From Otis tarda (lineage: Eukaryota; Chordata; Aves; Otidiformes; Otididae), in NCBI GenBank assembly GCA_026413225.1, contig CM048575.1, positions 1,640,001-1,704,000 on the forward strand: a DNA stretch of 64,000 nucleotides, read 5' to 3'. The stretch's first letter is position 1. Each line of letters opens with the position of its first letter. Below the pieces are notes generated by a model. That model was not told the origin of the DNA. It saw nothing but the letters and a program-made list of their open reading frames with translations, and searched no databases. A program made the position numbers and the translations under genes. Shown here one piece after another: positions 49,401 to 60,900 of the stretch.

Positions 49401-52400
49401 CATCTTCTTGAATCTACCACTGTTAGCTACCGTTATTTTCTTACAAGTCTCCTGATAATGATGCATATCATTGTTCCTCCGTTCCTTATTTCTCTTTTGT
49501 AAAGGAAAGCTGAGCCTTCTCACAGCCCACCCAGATCAGCAAAAAACAATACACAGGCGACCAGACACTAGAAGGAGAAGATGAAGAAGAAAAATGTCAA
49601 ACTACTAGTGAAAAATCAAATAAAAGAAAAATTAAATTCATGATTTGTTAAAGACAATTTTAGGATTTTTGAGTTACGACTTTTGGACGCGTTCAGCTGG
49701 TAGAGCTGCACGTCCAGCTTATTAAATCTCTTCTCACTAAAGTGTGCAGAGGCCACTGCAGCACGGGCTTGAAGATATTTCCCTCATGATGCTGCACTAA
49801 GCTGGGCTGGCTTCAGATAGGCTGACCCGACTGCTACGGGCCGTTGGGGTGCGTGAATCGGCACTCCAAAATCACAGCATTATCAGAGCGGTCTGATTAA
49901 CAGCTCAGGAGTGCTGTTTTCTCAGCACTTCTGGACATTGCAGCCTGCCAATGAACAAACTATCTTGAGTTTTAAACACCATTTTGCACAAGTTGGAGGG
50001 CTTTTCCTGTAGATCAGTCCGAAAGTAGAGCTATTAATAAAGGAAAACCAGCAGTGAATGCAACAGCGATGCCAACATTCTCCCTAATCCCCAAGGATAT
50101 AGTTTGAAGAATGCCATCTAGACCAGGGGCAAAAGCTCTGAATAATCAGAAGCAACTGCTCATCTACCATTTAATCACCCAAAATTATCTTGGAGAGGAC
50201 CATAGTCAAGCACCAGAAAGTTTTTCTACTAATTCTTGAAAGAGTCAGGATGAAAGACAGCAGAGAGGAATGTATCACCTCGTGAGCCAATGAGTATGTC
50301 ATGAATGCATGGTAAGCTGTCCAGAGCTCAACCAGTCGTTGCCAGCAAAGACGGAGAACCATAGCGGGAAGCTTTTGTTCGTCTATACATTAGCTACTGA
50401 GCCATACGCTTCAGCCAGTGTGGCACTGTCACTTGGCTGGCCATCAACTGAATTCAACGTTTAGAAATAATTTTTTCCTGATGGATGCATTTCTGCAAAC
50501 GGATAGCCATAAAAGAGAAAAATAGACTGGCTGTGCCCCGGCAGCAACAACCTGTGAAGTCATTACCATCAGCTCCCCTTGTGAATTAGGATTCTGTGTC
50601 TGTGCAGTGCACTTTCTGAAGTCGTTTATCAGCACACAGATTCATAGACTCCACAAAAGCTGTCTTGGTCATTGTTTCTCCTCCAGTTTACTAGAAATAT
50701 CTCTATTTAGATTTTGTCAAGATTACTGCTCCTCTATGTCACTGCAAGGTGGCAAAAGCAGTCTGGGCTCCCAGCAGTGCCACTGAATACTGATTGCAAG
50801 AGGATGGCATCCAAGCAGACAGTGGCTTTGGGACAGTCTTGCTGTTTGCCTTCTTTGGAAGGTGCACTGAAGTATCCCTTCCCATATTGCTCTCACGTCC
50901 AAGATAGGGAAGTTCTGGTAAGCTACAAACCTGCTCACAAGGTTCACCCTTGGATTGCATGGTATTTCCACAGCTCCTTTTCTAAACACCTGAAACAGTT
51001 CAAGCTTGGAGCGTAGTCATCACTGAACCACAACCTTCCCAGTCGAGGCATTCCTGGACGAGTAACGGTTCCTTCCGAAACACATGGTGATTTCATTTTA
51101 CATCTGGACAGGGAGTGTCTGGGGTATTCTGAATTCCTGGGAATGGTGGGTAACACAAGCCTGACAAAGCCAGACTGCACCAGGCTCTTGCCTGGCACAC
51201 ACTCACAGGCTGGCTCGGCTCGAATTTACATCAGCAGAGTCTGGCCTGATGTTCACTCCCAAATCGGTTTTGTCTTTATTTGACCAGTGCTATTGACAAC
51301 ACTGGTTCCAGCAAGGAAGTAAATGGTGTCAGTCAGGACAGAAGCAACAGGAAACAGAAGGGTGATGAAAAACAATGTTTGTGAAACAGAAATGCAGAAA
51401 AACAACAGGGAAAGGAAGGATATTTTGAAACTCCAGCAAGAAAGTACTACAGAAAGCCATTTGTTTTGCCTGAATATTGAAGGGAAGGAGCTGATATAAC
51501 TGGAAATAATCCAGCTCCCCCTAACAGCAGGAATAAAAATCCCATATGTACAATGTGTGCTTTCTACAGATGGCAGCATGTGGAAAGATCAGAGCTAATG
51601 AACAAAAATATCACCATAAAATGACCTGATGCTGTGTGTACTTCCCACCTCCACGTACCTCTCAGCTCTTTCTCGCTCATGTGCGCATGTTCTTCACTAC
51701 TGAACTCTAAAGCAGAATACAGCGCGAGGCCAGTGTCCCTCTTACAGACGCCCTGTCCCCTCTGTGGGCCTACACTCTCTCTCAAGTTTAGGTTCAGCTC
51801 TGCTCAGAGCTCAGACTGCACAGCATCAGACAGACTCTCAGGTGAATGAACTGGCTTAGCACGAGCTCCAAAGCCGTTTGACATGGGAGAGAGGCAACGT
51901 GCCTGTTATCGTCCCATGAACACAAGCTGTCACTGCTGTTACTGGAGAGGTTTCAGTCTGGACAAAGCCCACAGCCCCTTCCACTGACAGATACCATGAA
52001 GAGTTCAGCTGTGAACAGCCTGACCTAGCAGAGCTGGCTAAGATGAAGGTGTTTGTAACTGCGCTAGCGTCCCTAGCCTCCCCCTGCGGTCAAGGGAGGG
52101 ACGTGGACACATCCAGCAGGACACTCATCTCACCCTCTGACAGGCATCCAAGGCTGATCAGATGAATCACCCCTGGGGGTGTCTGCTTGTCCCCACTGGC
52201 AGCAATGCAGAGCTGTCTGACTCAGAATCAGGCCACCAGCTCTTTGCCCTCTAAAATTTCATTAGAAAAATCTCATGCTTTGAGTCCATGGTGCAGCTAA
52301 TAGCTGGCAAGGGGGAGGGTAAATGACTAAAGAGACTGCCTAAGTCTGGTCTTTACTCTCCTGGTCAACAAAGCTCCTTTCATCATCTCATCACTGGCTT

Positions 52401-54224
52401 CCCTGGGATGAAGTCAGCTTTGTGTCAGAGAAATGGTCCCCTCATTGAACAAGAGTTGGTTGGATTTGAGAGACATGGTCAAATACAGGGCCTGGGGGAA
52501 ATTATTAGATCAAAAGAAAAGCTGGGGAAAATTCACAGCAAAGGCTGAATTTGAACTAAATCTCCTTTACAGAGACTGGAACCATCTTGATTTACACAGC
52601 AAAGGACCTTTACAGCACAGGTCCTAGTGCAGAGTTTCCCTTTCTGTGCTATCTTTCTGTCAGAAGCTGGGGTTACAGCTCCCCGCTTTCTTGCACATTC
52701 TTTCCGAGGACTCTAACATGTTTCCGTGTCACGATCCTACATCTTAACTCATGGATCTACATGGCTGTGAAATAGTGCCTGAGGTACGCTTTCTCCTCTC
52801 TTCACAAACAGCAGACTAAGAGAATTGCAGAGTCAACAGTGTTATGCTCCTCACAGGTACCTGCTTTGGCTTGCCAAGTTTATCTGCAGGCTGTAAAGCT
52901 GGCACGAGAAATGGACCACGCTGCTGCAAGGCGCTCTTGCTGGCAACTCACAGGTGCAGTACCTGGAAAAAAATGGTGCAATTCATTACAAGGCAGAGGT
53001 GCTCTGTGGATTAGGGCATAAAAGGGATCACAGACAGCTCGTTTCCAGGAGGCAAAAGAGGCACCTTGCGATTGCCAGGCCCAGAACACCCTGCTGAGCT
53101 TTACTCCGACGGGCAGCGTACCACAGCCCATATGTTCCTGGGGGCAGGGATAACCAGGGAGCCAGGCCAGGCAGCTGCTCCTGTCCACGTGTTCTAAGTT
53201 CCACTTCACCTCCATTTGGAAGTTATCCTCTTGGCTAGGTGGCAACTGCCTTTTTTTAACCTCCTCTAGACATGCCTACCCAGCATCTGCATGAAATCAG
53301 CTGGGAAAACTCCTGTAGGCAGGTGAAATGAATTTCTTTCTTTGTAATTCCAAGAGCATACTTAATCTCAACGTTAATAATGGCTGCATTTGGAAAATGC
53401 TGAAGGTATATTAGGCACAAAATTAAAGTTAAGCAGCTCTGCAGAACAGACATATTTACATTCAGCAGTGGTAAAAGTATGCAAATGTATTTTAAAAATT
53501 AATTGTACCATAACTGAGTAAGTTGATTAATAACCATGCCTAGCATTCTGCTTTTAACACATACGTGGGTATGGTGCATTTTTTACAAAAAACTTTAATA
53601 ACACTTGTTGCCCATTTAAACAGTTGTGATGAGTGACAAATAACTCAGGTTGTGACTAAAACATGGACAAATCCTGTAGTCCTGGCTAATTTAAACAACT
53701 GGTTTTTTTCATAGGTAGAGACAAAAAGATCAGCTCCACAAACTAGATGTCATGGTTAATTTATCAGTAGAGTTAACAGGCTGGTTACAGGGAAAGAATC
53801 AGGCTACGTTCTCTACAGATCTCTGAAAATGCATTCTCTCATTCTCCGCTATGAGCTTGCACTCCAGTATTATACAACCATCTTATGAAATTTTAATTCA
53901 ACCCTTATTGGAGATGAATAATTTAATGGCAGACAGTAACAGACGGTCACCCAGCCCAAGGCCCTCAAAGGAAAAAGGAAGGGTGTCAGAGTGTGACAGT
54001 CTTCAGCTGATGTAAATCAGCATCACTCCATAGGCTCCCATCTCCACAGGAATTCACTGTGGCTGACAGACCAGTCTGCATGTGCAAGGAAGACACCGAG
54101 CAAGAGCCCTGGCAATTTGTTCAGATGGAGTTTTTTGACCCAAAACTCAGCTTCCATCAGGGGTAGCTACCACCTGCACATCAGCAAAGACTTCCCTTTT
54201 CCAGGGAATTGCCTGACAGGTGTG
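40451..54224. other. 13.8 kb unique sequence, longest repeat-poor stretch
   Basis: No CR1, LTR, RNA gene or recognisable exon is seen. Homopolymer-rich spots are at 42127-42151 (T) and 43177-43191 (A). AT-rich parts lie at 42040-42300, 45440-45700 and 53460-53720. A moderately GC-rich part is at 44600-44830. Open frames of up to 148 codons (42781-43227 and 43998-44444, minus) have no motif. A block this long with so few insertions might be under constraint, but insertions are sparse throughout the window. Confidence 0.4.
54220..54224. repeat. Target-site duplication of LTR F (GTGTG)
   Basis: GTGTG at 54220-54224 is repeated at 54657-54661, directly outside the TGCCACAG...CGGGACA ends. The motif is simple in sequence, so chance agreement is somewhat more likely than for the other duplications. 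The LTR ends fit exactly, however. Confidence 0.75.
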
Positions 54225-54656
54225 TGCCACAGCTCAGCCCCGCTCAGGACGAAGCTACGCCGTCTCTCGCTCACTCCCCCACCCTCCAGTGGGATGGAGA
54301 GGAGAATGGGCAAAGAAAAGGCAGCATGGGTTGAGATGAAACAAAAAATAAATTTAAGAGAAATAACAGAAGAAAACAAAACAGAGATGGAAAACAAATA
54401 CAGTACAATAGCTCACAGCAAATCCTGATGCCCAGCTCCCTCCCCTGTAACAGCAACCTCCCCTCAGCCCCCTCCTCACTGACACACTGAGCGTGGGTCC
54501 CATGGGATGGAACGACCCTTGGGCCAATTTGGGTAAACCTATTCCAGCTGTTGGCTGATTGGTAATGATCCCAGCTGGGTGCCACAGGGGCCACCAGCTC
54601 CAGTTCCCCTCCCAGCTCAGGTGAGAGTGAACTCTGTCCTAGCCAGAACCGGGACA
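54225..54656 (-). mobile_element. Solo LTR F, 432 bp
   Basis: The minus-strand sense begins TGTCCCGGTTCTGGCTAGGACAGAG and ends GAGCGGGGCTGAGCTGTGGCA, flanked by GTGTG on both sides. Its start resembles LTR E (GGTTTCGGCTGGGACAGAGTT). Its end resembles LTR B (GTGAGAGAGAGACCGCGTAG versus GTGAGCGAGAGACGGCGTAG). The middle has a T-rich part preceding U5, as in LTR E, but no clear TATAAA or AATAAA on the sense strand. It is therefore probably an older or non-standard copy. No viral coding sequence adjoins it. Confidence 0.82.
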
Positions 54657-56861
54657 GTGTGTTTGGCAGCCTATAAACAGGGGCAGCTTGACCGGCAGCA
54701 GGAGAAACCTCTTCAACTCATACAGCTTTGCCCCAGCTGCCTTCCCAGTTCCAGCTCTCAGCCTGAGCCAGGCCCTGCTATGAATCAGCAGAGATCTTCC
54801 CAGGGGACACCTCTGACTTGTACCAATGATGAATTTCAAAAAGTGACTCCTTATTTACTCCAGCCTAAACAAGAGGTGACTCAGAGCTACAGATGTCTGT
54901 CTCATTTCTGAAAAGCTGTTGGAGGCAATGTTTCTATCAGTCTGGATTTTCAATCTGCCATAGAAATCGAAGCACCCAGCCCATGGCTCCGCAGCGTGTA
55001 GTCCTACTGAAGCCCTCACAATTTGAACACCATTCACTCTCCACCTGTAGAGTTGCAGGAGAAGAGGGGTAATAGGAAAGAAGAGCATTCCCTGTTCACT
55101 CTGTGGAGTAGCTGTTCCTAATTCATTACTCTCCCATTTCAAAATTCAAATTCTCTGAGCACGAAGCAGGAGCCATATGGTGAAAGTTGAGCACAATATG
55201 GGATTAGCATTCTGTGGCAAATCTCCATGTTGCAATACTTTGTTCTCATCCTAAACTGTGATGGAAAGCGAATGTTTGTTATTGAACTCCAACTGCAGAA
55301 CGTTTCAATGAGACATTTTTAAATTAAGAGAAACAGGCTGACATATTTCAAGCTGAAAGATTTCACTGCTTTTTGTTGAACTGATTTACAACATTCCTTT
55401 TTCAGCGAGCTCAGTGTTAGGCCAGATTTTCCCCTCTGTGGTGTACTGCCATATCACAGCTGAAGATTCGCCACCATTTCTGGATGAATCCAGAAGAAAA
55501 TATTGCGTGTACCAGAAATGACTGAACAAGGAAATATTTCACAGTTGTTTCTCAAGAGCACTCTCTTTTAAAGTATCACAGTTGAAATCTTCCCTGTTTT
55601 AATGAAGCAGTTGCACATTCACGACACAATCATGCACCAAGATGCAAATAAACTCCTTCCCACTGCTGCTCAGCTCAGGCGGTGTCTGTAGTACTTCACA
55701 GATAAAACTCCAAGAAACCTCCAGCACGTTGACCCTAAAGCCCAGGTCCCTGCTCTGCAGCTGGAACTTATTTGCAACTCACTGCTTAACAGGAACCAAG
55801 AACCTTCAGAAAGAAATGTGTGTGCTGTTACAGAGAATCAGGTAACTCCAGGTAGGAGCAATGCAAAAAATCCAGTTAGTTAGGCTTACGAGATGTGGGA
55901 ATCTGGGCTTAATCCTGCCAGACTACCGATCTAATGGGCCTGCAAAAGGAGCCTCTTCACAAACTGGGAATCTCCCAGTCACCAGCTTTTACAAAGGGAA
56001 CTGACCAAGATGGAAAGGAGTTAAGCCCAAATCTGTGCAACATGCTTAGTTTGACCGGAGCTTTAGCTTGTTAAGAGCAGGTCCTGGGCCCAGGTGACTT
56101 TCCCAAGGTCAGACCATGAGTCAGTATCACAGGACCCCCTCATGCTCTTGTTTAATAGAAGTCATTAATTTAAAGTATGAATTCTAACACCTCTTTAATC
56201 CTTCTTAACAATAAGACATACTATTAAATCCTTAATGTGCCTACTTTAATTATAACCTATCAAACATGGAATCAATTTTAAGTGGTAAACACGAAAAGCA
56301 GTATTCTGAAAGTGGATGAGATCGCGCCTTTTGAAATGCAAATTGAGCCTGAAGCATTAAACCTATAATAAAGTTCAATTAATCTTTCCCCTTAAAACAC
56401 ATACAAAATATTTAGTCTTAGCCTAATCTCAGAGGCTGACTGAATCTGAGGCAAAAAAGGCAGCTTTGGTCACAGGTAAACAGGCAAGAGTTGGAATGTC
56501 TTCTCCTTAGAGATACAAATCTAGGGAGATGGGTGTGCATGTGGGAGGGGCAGGGGAGCAGATCCACTAAAATCTAGAATAAAGGTGATTATTTTTGGAG
56601 GATTTTATATATTATAAATTTCCGATTATCTCCTAAACTTTTCAAAACTCCCCACTTGAAGACAAATCCACAGAAACGTAAGTTACCTCAGTAAGGGTGC
56701 CACGGCAGCCCCTGTCTCCGGCTGGGAGAGCAGCACCCTTGGCCTGAACTGGTCCATGGCTCTTTTCTGCTTGCAGTGCTGAGAAGGAGCACAGGAAGCA
56801 GAGCTGTAAATTAGAGGGGTAAATTACAGTAGAAGCTTGAGAGGCTCTTGCGGTGTCTTAC
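54657..56861. other. 2.2 kb unique sequence, no gene seen
   Basis: No repeat family or exon is recognised. The interval 56155-56420 is AT-rich with many TTAAT/ATTAA cores and is a weak candidate for regulatory DNA. It ends at the TGTCATAG border of LTR C. Confidence 0.45.
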
Positions 56862-57045
56862 TGTCATAGTTCAGCCCCGATCAGAACCAGACTACGCAGT
56901 CTCTCTCTCACTCCCCCCCACTCTCTGAGAGAACAGGGAGAGAAAATATAAGGAAAAACGGCTCGAGATTTGAGATAAGGGCAGGGAGAAATCCTTAAAT
57001 TTACCGTTACGGGCAAAACAGACTTGAGTTGGGGAAAACTATTAA

Positions 57046-57051
57046 TTTATT
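57046..57051 (-). promoter_or_regulatory. AATAAA poly(A) signal of LTR C
   Basis: AATAAA on the minus strand lies at the position equivalent to the signals in LTRs A and B, about 185 bases before the LTR end. Confidence 0.65.
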
Positions 57052-57803
57052 ACTACAAACAGCAGGATAATGAGACAGAGAACCTCCCCCCACCCCTCCC
57101 TCTTCCCAAGCTTAACATTATCTCTACCACCTTCCCCTCCCGAGCGGCACGGGGGGAAGAGGGAATGGGGGTTGCGGTCAGTTCATCACACGTTGTTTAC
57201 GCCGCTACTTCATGGTCGGGGGGAGAACTCCTCACATTCCTCCCCTGCTCCAGCGTGGGGTCCCTCCCACGGGCCACAGTCCTTCGTGAAACTGCTCCTG
57301 CGTGGGTCATCTCTTCCACGGGGTGCAGTCCCTCTAGAACAGCTGTCCCAGTGGGGCCTCCACGGGCCACTGCCGCCTTCAGGCATCCACCTCGCCCGGT
57401 ACGAGGTCCTTCATGGGCTGCAGGGGGATCTCTGCTCCTCTGTTGACCTCCATGGGCTGCAGGGGGACAACCTGCTCCACCATGGTCGTCACCACGGGCT
57501 GCAGGGGAATCTTGGCCAGGAGCTGCCTTACTCCTCCCCCTCCTTCTGAACTGACCTTGGCGTCTGCAGCCGTTCCTCACAACAGGCTGGCAGATGTCTC
57601 TCAGGATCCTTTTTACATCTTATTCACTTCTCATCTCCTCTCCACTTCTTGCAGCCGGGCTGGACCGATTCAGGCCCAGTCGGCCGCCTGGCGAGAGGCC
57701 AGAGGGTGAGGCCTGCAAGGCCCATGAGGCCTGCTCCTCCCTGCTTCTGCCCCCACTCAGCTTCTTCACATCTTCTCTTCTCTTTTTTTTCTGTTTTCCC
57801 TGT

Positions 57804-57811
57804 CTTAAATA
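57804..57811 (-). promoter_or_regulatory. TATTTAAG TATA-like box of LTR C
   Basis: TATTTAAG on the minus strand is downstream of an ATTGG (inverted CCAAT) motif, as in LTRs A and B. It is about 174 bases from the LTR start. Confidence 0.55.
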
Positions 57812-57985
57812 CGTTATCGCAGAGGCGTTATCATGGGACATTCTGCTACCAATTGGCTCGGCCTTGGCCAGCAGCAGGTCTGCCTTAGGCCCAGCCAAGT
57901 CCACTAAACAAAGGGGAGCGACTTCCAGCAGTGTCCTACAGAAGCTGCCACCTTAGGCCCCCCCTCACTAAACAAAACCACGACA

Positions 57986-60900
57986 GGGTTTTACAGTACA
58001 GGGAACCACAAAGGATGCTGCATTGTCTTGTGCCTTCCTCACCTCTACCTCAGCGCAAGACCAGGGCGGCCAAGGCGGTTTCCGCAATGTACTGGATAAG
58101 CTGGTGGGCAGCCCCTGTCCCCCTCCTGGAGCACCGGCCTGCTACAAGGCAACCACCGCAGCCGGTTACTCCTCCAGTCCGGGGAGGAAAAGCCCTGGCA
58201 AGTCGCTGCGTTAACACTCACCTTGTGTTTGCTGCAGCTTCTTTCGCAGGCATTTCCCGAGAGCTGCAAGAAATGGGCAGCAATCATGTATTCCATTTCC
58301 TAGCGAGTTTGTTTTCTGCTACTGAACAATCTAAAAGTAAAAATGTAAATGCCAGTATGTTAAAAAAAAAGGCATTTGGGATAATGCAGATACTTTGTTT
58401 TATGAAAGAGTAATGCTCCAAGCTGGTTACATATTTTAAAGGAATATTTATATTGTAAACCAAACATACTTCTAAACAAAAAGTCACTTGAAATACAAAT
58501 AAAAATGTTTTGTTTTGACAATCTGGGAACAGGATATTGATGTATTATTGAAACAGCCCGAGTATTTCTTTTCCCCTCCTGAAATATGAATTCATCACAT
58601 TCAGCATGCTGTTGTGAAACATTTTGCTTTAAAAAAACAGGCTGGGTTTTGTTGAAAAAATGTTCAATTGGAAGATTACAGAGCAAGTCTCCATCTGAAC
58701 AAAGTGGATGCGGAGGGTTATTAAATCAACACAGAAGGGCTTTGCTGTTGCTTAGGTGCCTGTGTTGACACTAGGTGCGCTGCAGTAGAGAGATATCCCT
58801 TTTATTACCAGCGTTACTCAGCTCTGATAATGGGGTCAGTCCTGCAGAGAATACAAACGCAGCCACACAACTGGACAAATAACAACAGCATTTGTCTTCA
58901 TGTCATTTCTGATGAAAAATATCGGCAAAAAGCCCAATGAAATTTATTTATAATGAATTACTGGCTAATTCAACAAATGAAGTCAGAACAGCTCGAAAAC
59001 ACAGGGAGGACAACTCTTTACCACCTTGCAAGCCTCTGTCAGCTGCCGCAAACAGCAAGTGTCCAATGTCACCAGTCAGCTGGCCACAACCTGAGGACTC
59101 CCAGCCACCAGACCCGCACTGATGTAAATGCCTGCCAAAGGCACGCGCTCGTAGCAATCCTGGAACAGCAAGATGCTAAATTCAACCTTAGATCCAAATC
59201 TTTACAGAACTGATTAAAAAAAAAATCTGTGGAAAAATAATGTCAACTGATTTGTTCATTTTTTCAAATGGAGTGGAAATGCGGATGAGCAGGCAGAGAT
59301 AAGAGAGATCTTCATGGACTGCAGATTCAGAGAATTAATTACTGAAATGGCAACACAACAGAGTTAATTCAAATCCAGATGAAGAAAACTTTGTACTGAG
59401 ATGAGAAAGATCATGCTCGACAGAGTTAACGTCACTTACTGCCTGGAATGGAAAGCCACGTGCTCAGAGACAAAGGGGCAAACCAGAAAGTTGAGTTTCT
59501 AGTGATTCTCTCATGGTTTTTACCGTTGTGCAGCCTTGCTAAAAAATCAATTCTTTGCAGAGCTGCTCTCACAACACGAGTGGTGTTAACACCAGGCCAG
59601 CGACAAGCAGGGTACTGCCCAGACTAGATACTGCCGGGTCCTCAGTGGGAGCGAGCAGCCCCGCTCCAGAGCGCTGGTTTGGTACTGATGAAGATCTGCC
59701 CTTGAGCTCCTGTGTCCAGATGAGCTATCACTGATTTTCTACTTCCCAGTCTGTAAAGGATTGAGTCTCCTTTTTCTTCTACAGCAGGAATAACCTCTTG
59801 AAAATTAATTAGGCCACAAACAGCAGAACTCTTTTATCAAGAATCAGCTTCTTATACATATAGATTTCACCTGGAATAGGGCTTAAAATTCTGGTTTTTT
59901 GGAACAGAACATCTACTTTATTATGACTAACATATTTTCAGCATGGTTGAGATAAAATATAATGAAATTTAGGCTCACATGTGGCCAGTTTAAGACAAGA
60001 CACTCGATAATGCAGTTTATCTAAGAAGTGCTACATCAATCTAGCTTGCAATAATTATATTATTTCAGCAAATCCCAGAAATGCAGCCCTGAGTCAAGAA
60101 ACTTTCGTGCTCAGCACTGTGAAAATCTCAGAAAATATCAACTATTAGAACACTTAAAAACCTGCTATGGTCAAACTGCTAACTGGAGTGAATAATCCAT
60201 ACAACGGGCATGTGCACTCCTTTCCTAACAAAAACTGCTCCCTGGTTTTAATTTTACTCCTATTTGGCTGAAAAGTCTACGTTTCCTGAAACGCCCCAGA
60301 AAGGCATGTGATTGGTGAAAAGTATTTTACTATTATTACTATGACAGCTTATTATTTTGCAAATATAATTACCTGGGGAGAAGACGTGAGACGCAATATG
60401 CCCCTCTTGCTCGCATGAGAGAGTGATGAAAATAGAATTAAGTTGTATCACCTCCAGCGTGTCATTTTTCCACAAGCAAGCCTGAACAGATTGATTTCTA
60501 GGTCTCCTTCAGTGTAACTTAATCAATTCTGAGTAGATTTAGCTGGGCATATGGATGATCATGTGTCTGGCACCCACTTCCTCCCCTAATACGGTTACAG
60601 GAATTTCAATCAGCACCACTAGCAGCTCCCACTGTACAGTCACTTGGAACATAAAAGACTTAATGCATTTTGAGCAGTAATTCATCCTGTCTGGCACCTC
60701 AGATCGTGCGAGAAGGTGGGCCATATTTCCAGCGGGTGCTTGAGAACCTCTGCTTCCATTTCAGTTGTCTCTGAATTTCCTTTAGAGGAAATAACTCGGA
60801 ATTCATTCAAGAGGAAAGTCCTCAGATGGGCCTTCAAAAAGGTGATTTTGAGTTGGGGCTCTAGAAGGTGAGTGAGAGAGGTTGCCTAAAGGATGAACAC

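Larger units (their letters stand above)
56862..57985 (-). mobile_element. LTR C, about 1124 bp, same family as A and B, no target duplication
   Basis: The minus-strand sense starts TGTCGTGGTTTTGTTTAGTG and ends GGGGCTGAACTATGACA, the full extent of the family. It has TATTTAAG at 57804-57811 and AATAAA at 57046-57051. Unlike A and B, its flanks do not match: CTTAC lies before it and GGGTT after it. The element is complete at both ends, so decay of the duplication or recombination with a distant copy is likely. In the central repeats C reads CTGCAGGGGG on the plus strand (about 57418-57427), where A and B read CTCCAAGTGG. This makes three near-identical CTGCAGGGG units in a row. Confidence 0.9.
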
